From Janibacter sp. Soil728 (GTDB lineage: Bacteria > Actinomycetota > Actinomycetes > Actinomycetales > Dermatophilaceae), in NCBI RefSeq assembly GCF_001428305.1, contig NZ_LMRZ01000005.1, forward strand, positions 62,001 to 126,000: a stretch of DNA of 64,000 nucleotides, written 5' to 3'. Made by a program: the position numbers and the translations under genes. Positions 52,625 through 60,999 of the stretch are shown here, in pieces. Within the stretch, counting starts at the first letter, position 1. Every line of letters begins with the position of its first letter. The notes under the pieces were generated by a model. The model was not told the DNA's origin, searched no databases, and saw nothing but the letters and a program-made list of their open reading frames with translations.

Positions 52625-55051
52625 TCACTTCTTCAGGTCCAGGTGCACGACCTGCGGGTCGTGGTCGCTGTCCTGGTCGGCGAAGGGAGAGTTGGTGTGG
52701 ACGATGTCGTAGGTGAAGGCAGGGCGCTGACCCTTGCCCGGTCGCCAGGGGCCGTTGACCGTGCCGTCGAGCGTCGCGAGCGACGGCGAGACGAGGATGT
52801 GGTCGAGCACCTGGCTGTTGCCCTCGTAGACATAGGTCCAGCGCTCCGACTCCGGCAGCGTGCGCGGCAGGTCGGTCATCGCGGTGCTGCCGGAGCCCTC
52901 GACGATGTCCGTGAGGATGTCGGTGGTCTGGCTGAACTCGAAGTCGTTGACGTCACCCGCGACGACGAACTTCGCCCCAGGGTCGGCTGCGAGCAGGTCG
53001 TCGGCGATGGAGCGCACCTCACGGGCCTGTGCGTGGCGGTCGTCCTCGCTCGAGCGGACCGGCTGCTGCCAGCGGCCGAAGAGCGGGTCGTCGCCTCCCT
53101 TGGAGCTGAAGTGCACGGCCGCGACGAAGACGCGCTCGCCGCGGTAGCGGTACTCGCCGATGAGCGGCTTGCGCGAGTTGTCGAAGGCCGGTGACGAGGG
53201 CGCGATGCGGCCGGGGGACTCGGTGAGCAGCGGACCCTTGCTGTCCTTGACGACGCTCGTGGCGTGGTCGGCAGCGCCGGAGCTGCGCTTGGTGAAGTCG
53301 ATGTCGCGGTCCGTGCGGTGCAGCAGGACATTGCGGATGTTGCCGCCCGGCTGACCACCGTCGGCCTTGTCCTGCGGGTTGACCCAGTTGGCCTCGTAGG
53401 TCGGGCCGCCCTGTGCCTCGATGGCGGCGATGAGCTTGTCGGTCGTCGCCGTCGAGTCGACGGTCCCGTCGTCGGTCGGGCCGCTCGCGTCCTGGATCTC
53501 CTCGACGGCGAGGATGTCGGGGCTGCGCAGGTTGGTGACGATCTGGCCGGCGAGGCGGTCGAACTTGCCCTGGTCATTGCTCGGCGCGAGGTTTTCGACG
53601 TTGAAGGACGCGACGGACAGCTCACGGTCGTGCTGCGGCTGGGTCACCTCGCGCTCGAGGCGGCCGTCCTGCACGGTCGGCACCTGCGTCGCCAGCAGCT
53701 TGAAGTTGCTGAAGGAGTAGTCGAGCGGACCGGCGACAAGGCCAGGCAGCGTGTCCTTGACGTCGGCGTCGGGCAGCGAGCCGCTCGGGAGCAGGGCGTC
53801 GTCGACGAGCACGCGCATCGCGTTGGGACGGTCGTAGCCCGAGTACACGACGCCACCGACGGAGGAGCGGGTGGCATCGACGCCGCTCCCGGGGACGACC
53901 GGGATCTCGTAGCCGGTCGGGCCGACCACCTGGGCGTCACGTACGCCGACCTGCATGCCCTCGAGGGACTCGTAGAAGTCGATGGCGTCACGCTCGGGGA
54001 GGAAGTCGGCGTCGGCGTACTCGACGCTCTTGGGGTCGTCGGCGTCGATCGTCTGCTGGGGAGCGGCTCGGTCCTCACCGAGCACGATCGGTGCGGGCAC
54101 CTCGGCGGTGCCGGTCACTCGCACGACGGGGGAGGTGAGCTCGGTCGTCGTGAGGTTGTCCCAGCCGCCCGAACCGCCCGGGCGGTACTCCTCGACGTAC
54201 CCGTCCACGCTCACCGTGTCCCCGACCGAGGTGCTTGGTGCCGTGCGCGTGTAAACGTAGAGGCCTTCGGACGTGGCGGCGTCGCCGTCGGGAGTGGCGC
54301 TCTGGATCCAGAACCCGTTGCGCGACACCGCGGTCACGACACCCTCGACCTCGGCGACCTTGGTCCCGTCGAAGGGGGAGAGGTGCGCGGCTCCCTGGAT
54401 CTGCGGGATCGTCCGGGTCGGCACGACCGGAGGCTCACCGGTGCCCGGCTCACAGGTGACCGTCTCGGTGGCGGAGTTCTGCGGGGTGGGGGCCCCGACG
54501 ACGAAATCGGCGGCGTTGTTGTCGGTGTCGGTGCAGATGTCGCGGCGGGCCACCGAGGTGGTGTTGTCCGTGCCATCGGCGGCGACACCCTCGGCGGGTG
54601 CGGCGCCGCCCCAGCCGAGCCGGTCGACGACGGCGCCGTCGGGGTTGACGACGTCGACGCGGGCACCCGACCCGGACATCGGCACCGTGCCGGTGGCATC
54701 AGGGGTGGGCAGAGGGTCGGCGGCCGTGTTGGCGCCGTCGGCCTGCTGGACGAGGTAGCGGCCGCCCGCCTTGACGCTCCCGCTCAGCGCGGTCGTCTGC
54801 GGGGTCGTGCCGCTCTTGGAGTAGTAGCGCAGGGTCCATCCGGTGAGGTCGACCTCGGACGTGGCGCGGTTGGCCAGCTCGACGAAGTCGCTGCGCAGGG
54901 TGGCCTTGGAGTTGCCGCCACCCCCGTAGGCCTCCGAGATGACGACATCCGGCGAGGCCGCGGTGGCACTCGGGGCGGTGACGGCCAGACCGGCCAGGGT
55001 GATCGGTGCAAGGGTGAGTGCCGCGAGGGCGCGGCGACGTCGAGCGAGCAT
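52625..55051 (-). CDS. Secreted ExeM/NucH-type extracellular nuclease (lamin-tail + EEP domains)
   Basis: An 808-residue exported protein. The signal peptide (MLARRRRALAALTLAP...) ends near ATAAS (~31). Next come a lamin-tail-like domain (VVISEAYGGGGNSKATLRSD, ~residues 35-150), an OB-type domain (AHLSPFDGTKVAEVEGVVTA onwards), and a C-terminal endonuclease/exonuclease/phosphatase domain: SVASFNVENL, ILAVEEIQD, FVAAVHFSSKGGD, VVAGDVNDFE and the final DSDHDPQVVHL with catalytic Asp-His. Such enzymes degrade extracellular DNA for phosphate or biofilm turnover. AGGAG lies 7 nt before the ATG. No C-terminal anchor is seen, so it is probably released. Confidence 0.9.
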   Translation of the reverse strand: MLARRRRALAALTLAPITLAGLAVTAPSATAASPDVVISEAYGGGGNSKATLRSDFVELANRATSEVDLTGWTLRYYSKSGTTPQTTALSGSVKAGGRYLVQQADGANTAADPLPTPDATGTVPMSGSGARVDVVNPDGAVVDRLGWGGAAPAEGVAADGTDNTTSVARRDICTDTDNNAADFVVGAPTPQNSATETVTCEPGTGEPPVVPTRTIPQIQGAAHLSPFDGTKVAEVEGVVTAVSRNGFWIQSATPDGDAATSEGLYVYTRTAPSTSVGDTVSVDGYVEEYRPGGSGGWDNLTTTELTSPVVRVTGTAEVPAPIVLGEDRAAPQQTIDADDPKSVEYADADFLPERDAIDFYESLEGMQVGVRDAQVVGPTGYEIPVVPGSGVDATRSSVGGVVYSGYDRPNAMRVLVDDALLPSGSLPDADVKDTLPGLVAGPLDYSFSNFKLLATQVPTVQDGRLEREVTQPQHDRELSVASFNVENLAPSNDQGKFDRLAGQIVTNLRSPDILAVEEIQDASGPTDDGTVDSTATTDKLIAAIEAQGGPTYEANWVNPQDKADGGQPGGNIRNVLLHRTDRDIDFTKRSSGAADHATSVVKDSKGPLLTESPGRIAPSSPAFDNSRKPLIGEYRYRGERVFVAAVHFSSKGGDDPLFGRWQQPVRSSEDDRHAQAREVRSIADDLLAADPGAKFVVAGDVNDFEFSQTTDILTDIVEGSGSTAMTDLPRTLPESERWTYVYEGNSQVLDHILVSPSLATLDGTVNGPWRPGKGQRPAFTYDIVHTNSPFADQDSDHDPQVVHLDLKK

Positions 55052-55149
55052 GGGATGGCTCCTGAAAGAGGGCGAGGGTGTGGCCTCCCGCACACTAGGA
55101 CCGCTGGGGGCGTCCTGCAGTGCGAGCAGGTGAACGCCGGGAGTCCATC

Positions 55150-56055
55150 TCACAGCGCCGCGGTGCCGGCCCGGCGGGAGCGCACCAGGGCCAGCACGGC
55201 GGCACCACCGGCACCGGCGACGAGCGCGGCGGCCAGTGGCCAGACGGGGCGGTTCGTCGGGTCCAGCGCGGCGCGCAGCACGTCGAGGGCGCCGTCGACG
55301 AGCTCGGACTGCCCGGCGCTCGTGCTCGCCCATCCTCCGGCGTAGCTGCCCAGATAGGTCAGTGCCGTCAGCCCGGCCGGGATGACCCAGACGACGGCGA
55401 GCGCACCGAGCCAGCCGAGGAGCGTGGTCAGCGGGCGCCACCCGGCGACGGCGAGGACGACGGCCAGGACGGCGGCGAGCAGGTGCTGCTGGTGAGCGAT
55501 CACCCAGGTCTGCCAGCCGCTGATCGAGATCGGGTCGGTGACCACGAGGTCGAGGACCCACGAGACCAGGACCGTGGCGACGGCACCCCGGGCCGTCGTC
55601 CGCAACCACCGCGGACCGCGGCAGGACGCGATCGCGACGACCAGCCCCACGAGGAGTCCGAGCAGGGCGAGCCCGAGGTGCGCTGCGACGAGCAGCTCGG
55701 CGCCACGGCTGCCACCGGACAGGGAGTCGATGGTGCGCCAGGTATCGCCGATCGACAGCGTCGCGGCCACGAGGGCGCCGGCCACGCCGGGCCACAGCGA
55801 CCTCCTGAGGAGGTGCCCGACCACGACGGGGACCACCCCGACGAGTCCGCAGGTCACGAGCAGCGCGCTCAGCCGGTGCTCGCCGGCGGGTAGCGCCACC
55901 CACGGTCCCGCATCCGGCACCACGGAGGGCCACGCCGACGAGATCGGGAGGCGGCCCCCTTCGAGCAGCCACGGCAGGGCAGCGGCGAGCCAGCCGAGGG
56001 ACCCGGCGACGAGGACGACGGCGGTGCCGCGCAGGAGGGAGGAGCTCGAGGACAT
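55150..56055 (-). CDS. Hypothetical multi-spanning membrane protein
   Basis: A 301-residue protein I do not recognise. About seven hydrophobic segments are visible, starting with a signal-anchor-like helix (~9-30). An extracellular loop contains PDAGPWVALPAGEHRLSAL, and the final helix (~275-295) is followed by a basic tail. There are no cysteine or catalytic motifs. The ATG at 56055 is 14 nt after the stop of the beta-lactamase-like gene, so it belongs to the lysR-hydrolase transcript. Its role may be linked to envelope or beta-lactam response (inference only). Confidence 0.75.
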   Translation of the reverse strand: MSSSSSLLRGTAVVLVAGSLGWLAAALPWLLEGGRLPISSAWPSVVPDAGPWVALPAGEHRLSALLVTCGLVGVVPVVVGHLLRRSLWPGVAGALVAATLSIGDTWRTIDSLSGGSRGAELLVAAHLGLALLGLLVGLVVAIASCRGPRWLRTTARGAVATVLVSWVLDLVVTDPISISGWQTWVIAHQQHLLAAVLAVVLAVAGWRPLTTLLGWLGALAVVWVIPAGLTALTYLGSYAGGWASTSAGQSELVDGALDVLRAALDPTNRPVWPLAAALVAGAGGAAVLALVRSRRAGTAAL

Positions 56056-56069
56056 GGGTGGCCTTCGGG

Positions 56070-56975
56070 TCAGAGGGGGGCGCGCAGGGGGTGGACGACG
56101 GCTGCGGCCGCGGCACCGATGGCCGCGTCGACGACCGGGAGGTGTCGCTCGGGCCGAGCGGAGCGGGTGAGCACGGCGACGGCGATCGGGACCTCGTCGG
56201 GGAAGGTGACGACTCCGACCTCGTGGCGCAGGGTGCCGAGCGTTCCGGTCTTGCCGGCAATGTCCACGTCGTCGTGGGGCAGACCGGAGCGCAGCCGGTG
56301 CGACGAGACCTGCCGTGTCATCGCCCCGCGGACGACGTCGCCGTGCTCCCCGGGGACGAGCCGGTCGCCCCACAGGTCCGCGAGGAGCCCGGTGAGGGTG
56401 CGGGCCGAGGCCGATGTGGCCAGCGCGGGGTCGTACTGGCTCGTGACGACGTCCCGGTGGATGTCCGCGAGCGCGCGCATGTACGAGGCCTCGTCCGGTG
56501 TCCCGGTCTCCTGCAGCCCCATCGCGAGGGAGTGTCGGGTGCCACCTCTGACGGTGATCTCGTGCCCGAGACCGGCGAGGACCGCGCTCACCCGCGCCGG
56601 TCCGCCGAGGAGGTCGAGGAGGTGGTCGGCCGCTGCGTTGTCGGAGAGCGTCAGTGCCAGTCGCACGAGATCGCGGGAGCTCATCTCGACGTCGTCGGAC
56701 AGGATCGACAGCCCCGTCGGTCCCGGTGTCCGGCCCGAGGGGCGAAGGGAGAGTCGCTCGCGTGGGTCGAGGGCACCAGCGTCGGCGTCGAGGGCCCAGA
56801 CGAGCGCCAGTGCCGCCTTGTAGACCGAGGCGATCGGGACGATGTCGTCGGGGTCGAGGCCGATGTCGTCGTCGGGATCGTCGACTCGTCGGGCGTGCAC
56901 CCAGCCGCGGCAGCCCGCGTCCCGCAGGATCGCGCCCGCTCGTTCAGCCGGACGCAAGGCGGGTCTCCAGGGCAT
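56070..56975 (-). CDS. Class A beta-lactamase-like serine hydrolase, cytoplasmic form
   Basis: A 301-residue penicillin-recognising hydrolase. The three active-site elements are present: SVYK (Ser50, Lys53), the SDN motif in LTLSDNAAADHLL, and KTG in IAGKTGTLG (Lys242). The Glu166 region of true class A lactamases corresponds to LQETGTPDEASYM, not a clear ExxLN motif, so lactamase activity is uncertain. No signal peptide is visible. The ATG at 56975 overlaps the LysR gene by 32 nt; a TTG at 56957 is the only nearby alternative. The lysR-hydrolase-membrane protein order with a divergent PBP suggests a cell-wall or beta-lactam response locus. Confidence 0.8.
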   Translation of the reverse strand: MPWRPALRPAERAGAILRDAGCRGWVHARRVDDPDDDIGLDPDDIVPIASVYKAALALVWALDADAGALDPRERLSLRPSGRTPGPTGLSILSDDVEMSSRDLVRLALTLSDNAAADHLLDLLGGPARVSAVLAGLGHEITVRGGTRHSLAMGLQETGTPDEASYMRALADIHRDVVTSQYDPALATSASARTLTGLLADLWGDRLVPGEHGDVVRGAMTRQVSSHRLRSGLPHDDVDIAGKTGTLGTLRHEVGVVTFPDEVPIAVAVLTRSARPERHLPVVDAAIGAAAAAVVHPLRAPL

Positions 56976-57801
56976 GCGCGACGAGGTCTCGTTGCTCGTC
57001 CGCAGGCGCGAGCCGGGCCGTGGCGACCCGGACCCGCAGGTCCACCGCGGGCCCGGCCAGCGGACGCAGGCGGGCGGGCAGGTCCGCGAGCGTGTGGACC
57101 GTGCAGGTGAGTCCGGACGCGGTGAGGGCCGCCGCCTCGGCAGGCGTTGCGACACTGCGAACGGCGCCCGTGTACCCAGCGCGTCGCAGCGCGTCGACGA
57201 GCTGGTCGTGGGCGGGCGGGTTGTGCGATCTCGGCGGCAGGGCCACCGGCAGGTGGACCTCGTGGGCAGCGGCCGCGGCGTGACTGGTGGCCACGGCGAG
57301 GGTGCGGGGCAGGGAGTGCACCGGACCCAGGTCGAGCCCGTCGACGACCGCCGGGTGCTGGACGACCGCGAGGTCGATCTCGCCACGGCCCAGCTGGTCG
57401 ACGAGGGAGGTCGTCGCAGCGATGACCGGTTGGAGGGTGGTGCCCGTCGGCGTCAGCGCCTCTGCGGCCAGGGCCGCGCAGTCCATGGCGACGGACCCGA
57501 GGTCGCCGGGGAGCCCCAGGCGCCGGGGCCGTCCGTCGTCGGACTTCTCGCCGGCCTCCCGGTCGAGGTCGTCGGCCGCGTCGAGCACGTGCTGGGCCGA
57601 GGCGAGCAGCGCTGCGCCGGCCTCGGTCAGCTGGACGCCGCGGGGGCGTCGGTCGAACAGGCGCAGGCCCCACCGGCGCTCGAGCCGCTGGATGCCCTGC
57701 GAGAGGGGCGGCTGCGTCATGCTGAGCTCGTCGGCCGCATGACCGATGTGCTGCTCCTCGGCCACCGTGACGAAGTACCGCAGGTGCTTGATGAGGTCCA
57801 C
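56944..57801 (-). CDS. LysR-family transcriptional regulator
   Basis: A 285-residue LysR-type regulator. The N-terminal winged helix-turn-helix (LRYFVTVAEEQHIGHAADELSM... SQGIQRLERRWGLRLF) is standard, followed by a two-lobed effector domain (ATTSLVDQLGRGEIDLAVVQ). The GTG at 57801 is the start. It diverges from the PBP gene across 114 bp that contain a LysR-like site, and it overlaps the downstream serine hydrolase gene, so it is the likely regulator of both. Effector is unknown. Confidence 0.9.
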   Translation of the reverse strand: MDLIKHLRYFVTVAEEQHIGHAADELSMTQPPLSQGIQRLERRWGLRLFDRRPRGVQLTEAGAALLASAQHVLDAADDLDREAGEKSDDGRPRRLGLPGDLGSVAMDCAALAAEALTPTGTTLQPVIAATTSLVDQLGRGEIDLAVVQHPAVVDGLDLGPVHSLPRTLAVATSHAAAAAHEVHLPVALPPRSHNPPAHDQLVDALRRAGYTGAVRSVATPAEAAALTASGLTCTVHTLADLPARLRPLAGPAVDLRVRVATARLAPADEQRDLVAHALETRLASG

Positions 57802-57823
57802 GGGGCGAGCGTAGTGACCACGT

Positions 57824-57840
57824 CATATGCAGGCGATATG
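57824..57840. promoter_or_regulatory. Candidate LysR-type operator
   Basis: CATATGCAGGCGATATG has symmetric CATAT/ATATG ends and fits the T-N11-A LysR pattern. It lies 23 nt from the lysR start codon in the divergent region. Confidence 0.45.
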
Positions 57841-57915
57841 TCGGCCAGTCCGTTGCGCACTTTGCGCTATGAGGACTGCATGCGCTGCGATGAGGTCCCC
57901 ACACGAGGAGACTGC

Positions 57916-59850
57916 ATGTCCGTGACCGACCTTCCCCGACGCAGCCGTCGACGCTCCCGCTCCCTGGTCGCCGCCGCAGTGGCCCTGGCACTCCTGCTCG
58001 CCCTGGGCGGTTGGTGGTGGATCCACCGCGATGACGACACCGACGCCGTGCGCAGGTTGGGGCAGCAGATCGCCATGGACCTGAGGGCCGGTACGGTGCC
58101 CGACGGGCTGCGGGTGGACGACCGTGACGCCGCGCAGGAGCACCTCGACGCGGTGCTGGCCGGCATGGGCCGCCTGCGCCCGTCAGTGACTGTCGGTGCG
58201 GTCGAGGTCCCCGACGGCGGCGACACGGGCACGGTGCACCTCGACCTGACGTGGACCGTCCACGAGGGCAAGGCGCCCTGGCGCTACTCGTCGACCGTCC
58301 CGGTCCGCAGGAGCGGTGATTCGTGGACCGGCGACTGGGCTGCGACAGTGCTCGCACCCGAGCTGGGCGAGGGCGAGGTCCTGCGCGCCACCCGGGTCAC
58401 CCCGGAGCGGGGCGAGGTGCTGGGTGACGGCGGCGAGACCATCGTGACCCGACGTCCGGTGGTGCGCGTCGGCATCGACCGTGGCCAGGTGCCCGCCGCG
58501 CAAGCGGGCAGCTCGGCCCGTCAGCTGGCCGAGGCGGCGGACGTGACGGTCGCTCCCTTCGTCACTGCGGTGGAGTCGGCGGGGGACAAGGCCTTCGTCG
58601 AGGCGATCGTCCTGCGGGCCGATGCGAAGGAGCTGGAGCGGGTGCGCCGGGCCGTCCCCGGCATCGCGGGCGCTCGCCTCGTCGACGGGAGCATGGACCT
58701 GCCACCGTCCTCCGGGTTCGCCTCGGCCGTCCTGGGACGGGTGGGCCCGGCGACGGCCGAGATCATCTCCGCGGACCCGCAGGTGCGCGCAGGGGACGTG
58801 GTCGGCCTGAGCGGCCTGCAGGCGACGCACGACAAGGAGCTGCGTGGCACCTCCGGCTTCGTCGTCGAAGCGGTGGCCGAGGACGGCACCGCACGGGACC
58901 TGCACCGCCTCGACGCGGTCGACGGCACGCCGCTGCGCACCACCTTGAGCATCAATCACCAGACCGCCGCGGAGGACGCCCTCGCCGACGTGCCCAAGGC
59001 CGGTGCGGTCGTCGCCATCCGCCCCTCCGACGGTCACGTGCTCGCACTCGCCAGCGCGAAGGGAGGATCCGGCCAGCCGACGGCGACCCTGGGGCAGTAC
59101 GCCCCCGGGTCGACCTTCAAGCCCGTCACGGCGCTCGCCCAGCTGCGCGCGGGGGCCACGCCCGGGACCCAGCTGCAGTGCCCGCCCACGATCACCGTCG
59201 ACGGGCGCGAGTTCAAGAACTACGACGACTACCCGTCCGGCCGCAACGGCGCCATGACCCTGAAGGACGCGATCGCCACCTCGTGCAACACCGCGCTCAT
59301 CGGCGCCCGCGACCGGCTCCCTGCTGACGGGATCAGCTCTGCCGCAGCGGCGCTCGGCATGACCCAGACTCCCACGCTCGGCGTCCCCGCGGCGATGGGC
59401 CAGGTGCCGGCAAGGCCGACGGGCACTGACCTGGCCGCTACGAGCATCGGTCAGGGCGAGGTCGTCGCGACGCCCCTGTCGATGGCGACCGTCATGGCGA
59501 GCATCGTCGCGGAGGACCGGGTCACGCCGGTCCTGCTCCCGGGCGCCACCACGGCACCGGCGAAGGGCGGCGCGCCGATCACCGCCGGTGAGGCCGGCCA
59601 GCTGCGCGAGATGCTGCGGGCGGTCGTCACCGACGGCTCGGCCACCTTCCTGGGCGACAACCCGGGTGGCCCCGTCATCGCCAAGACCGGGACGGCCGAG
59701 TACGGCTCCGCCTCGCCCCCGCGCACGCACGCCTGGATGATCGTCGCCCAGGACGACCTCGCGGTCGCGGTCTTCGTGGAGGACGGCTCCGGGGGCGCCT
59801 CGGTCGCCGGGTCGATCGCCGACCGGTACCTGGGGCTCGTGCGTCGGTAG
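57916..59850 (+). CDS. Penicillin-binding protein with MecA-type N-terminal domain
   Basis: A 644-residue class B PBP. One transmembrane helix (~17-36) is followed by an NTF2-like MecA_N domain (~40-150, GRLRPSVTVGAVEVPD to RRSGDSWTGDW), a PBP dimerisation domain (~155-330), and a transpeptidase domain with SxxK at Ser399-Lys402 (PGSTFKP), SCN at 456-458, and KTGTAEYG at 590. This domain order is shared with staphylococcal PBP2a and with actinobacterial PBP2a-like proteins. GAGGAG lies just before the ATG. It is transcribed divergently from LysR and ends in a strong terminator. Confidence 0.9.
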   Translation: MSVTDLPRRSRRRSRSLVAAAVALALLLALGGWWWIHRDDDTDAVRRLGQQIAMDLRAGTVPDGLRVDDRDAAQEHLDAVLAGMGRLRPSVTVGAVEVPDGGDTGTVHLDLTWTVHEGKAPWRYSSTVPVRRSGDSWTGDWAATVLAPELGEGEVLRATRVTPERGEVLGDGGETIVTRRPVVRVGIDRGQVPAAQAGSSARQLAEAADVTVAPFVTAVESAGDKAFVEAIVLRADAKELERVRRAVPGIAGARLVDGSMDLPPSSGFASAVLGRVGPATAEIISADPQVRAGDVVGLSGLQATHDKELRGTSGFVVEAVAEDGTARDLHRLDAVDGTPLRTTLSINHQTAAEDALADVPKAGAVVAIRPSDGHVLALASAKGGSGQPTATLGQYAPGSTFKPVTALAQLRAGATPGTQLQCPPTITVDGREFKNYDDYPSGRNGAMTLKDAIATSCNTALIGARDRLPADGISSAAAALGMTQTPTLGVPAAMGQVPARPTGTDLAATSIGQGEVVATPLSMATVMASIVAEDRVTPVLLPGATTAPAKGGAPITAGEAGQLREMLRAVVTDGSATFLGDNPGGPVIAKTGTAEYGSASPPRTHAWMIVAQDDLAVAVFVEDGSGGASVAGSIADRYLGLVRR

Positions 59851-59882
59851 GACGAAGGGGGCGCGGCGGCCCCCCTTCGTCC
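59850..59882. terminator. PBP terminator, inverted pair of GACGAAGGGGG
   Basis: GGACGAAGGGGG and CCCCCTTCGTCC form a 12-bp stem directly at the PBP stop codon. Confidence 0.88.
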
Positions 59883-59893
59883 GGCGCAGCCCA

Positions 59894-59899
59894 TACGCT
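59894..59899 (+). promoter_or_regulatory. Candidate -10 box (TACGCT), leaderless start
   Basis: TACGCT ends 6 nt before the ATG at 59906, with no ribosome binding site. Confidence 0.45.
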
Positions 59900-59905
59900 G
59901 ATCGC

Positions 59906-60988
59906 ATGGCCAAGACCCCCGCTGCGATGGTGACCGTCGGTGAGCGGGAGGTGCGCGTCTCCAGCCCCGACCGGGTGATCTACGAGGCGACCGCGCGGAC
60001 CCCGGCGATCAGCAAGCTCGAGGTCTGCCAGTACGTGGCCGACGTCGGCGAGACGATGATGCGCACCATCGGGGACCGGCCGACGGCCATGGAGCGCTGG
60101 CCCGACGGATGGCGCGAGGGCATGCGGCTGGCGGTCGGCCCGCGCGACAAGGACGCGGACGGGTTCTACCAGAAGCGGCTGCCGCGGGGCGCGCCCGACT
60201 ACATCGAGACCGTCGAGATCACCTTCCCGAGCGGGCGCACCGCTGACGAGCTGTGCCCGAGCGAGCCGGCGGCGCTCGTCTGGGCGGCACACATGGGGAC
60301 GCTGACCTTCCACCCGTGGCCGGTGCGTCGGCCAGACGTCGACCACCCCGACGAGCTGCGCATCGACCTCGACCCGCAGCCGGGCACGACCTTCGCCGAC
60401 GTCCAGCGGGTGGCCGACGTGGGCCGGGAGCTCCTCGAGGAGCTCGGGATGCGCGGGTTCGCCAAGACGAGCGGCAACCGTGGCATCCACATCTATGTCC
60501 GCATCGAACCACGCTGGTCCTTCGAGGAGCTGCGGCACGCGGCGATCGGCTTCGGCCGCGAGCTGGAGCGACGTGACGACGGCGTGACGACCGCCTGGTG
60601 GAAGGAGCAACGGGGGGAGCGGATCTTCGTCGACTTCAACCAGAACAACCGCGACCGCACGATCGCCGGCGCGTGGAGCCTGCGCGCTCGCCCCGGCGCC
60701 CCGGTCAGCACCCCGATGACGTGGGAGCAGGTCGCGGCCGTCACCGACCCCGCCGAGTACAACCTCACCACCGTCCTCGACCACCTGGCCGAGGGTGACC
60801 CCTGGGCCGAGATCGACTCTGCTGCAGCGTCGCTCGACCCGCTGCTCGAGCTCTGGGAGAACCTCCCCGGCGGTGAGCTGAACTTCCCGCCCGACTACCC
60901 GAAGATGCCCGGCGAACCCCCGCGCGTGCAGCCGAGCAAGAAGGTGGCCGAGCACTGGGACGAGGACGGCAACCGGGTGGAGGAGTAG
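59906..60988 (+). CDS. Primase-polymerase of the LigD-PolDom family (Prim-PolC-like)
   Basis: A 360-residue archaeo-eukaryotic primase-type polymerase. The metal-binding DLDP (Asp154, Asp156), the SGNRGIHIYV nucleotide-binding loop and VDFNQNNRDRTI are the three family motifs. There is no fused ligase or nuclease domain; the ligase is encoded separately and convergently 11 bp away. In mycobacteria the LigC/Prim-PolC pair works in short gap filling in base excision repair. No Ku gene is seen here. A -10 box lies 6 nt from the ATG. Confidence 0.9.
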   Translation: MAKTPAAMVTVGEREVRVSSPDRVIYEATARTPAISKLEVCQYVADVGETMMRTIGDRPTAMERWPDGWREGMRLAVGPRDKDADGFYQKRLPRGAPDYIETVEITFPSGRTADELCPSEPAALVWAAHMGTLTFHPWPVRRPDVDHPDELRIDLDPQPGTTFADVQRVADVGRELLEELGMRGFAKTSGNRGIHIYVRIEPRWSFEELRHAAIGFGRELERRDDGVTTAWWKEQRGERIFVDFNQNNRDRTIAGAWSLRARPGAPVSTPMTWEQVAAVTDPAEYNLTTVLDHLAEGDPWAEIDSAAASLDPLLELWENLPGGELNFPPDYPKMPGEPPRVQPSKKVAEHWDEDGNRVEE

Positions 60989-60999
60989 GCCGATCCGGG

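Noticed and set aside
55052-56260. In-frame N-terminal extension of the secreted nuclease
   Set aside because: A clear signal peptide and ribosome binding site mark the start at 55051; the extension overlaps the membrane-protein gene.
56842-57915. In-frame extension upstream of the PBP
   Set aside because: It overlaps lysR antisense; GAGGAG and the membrane anchor define the start at 57916.
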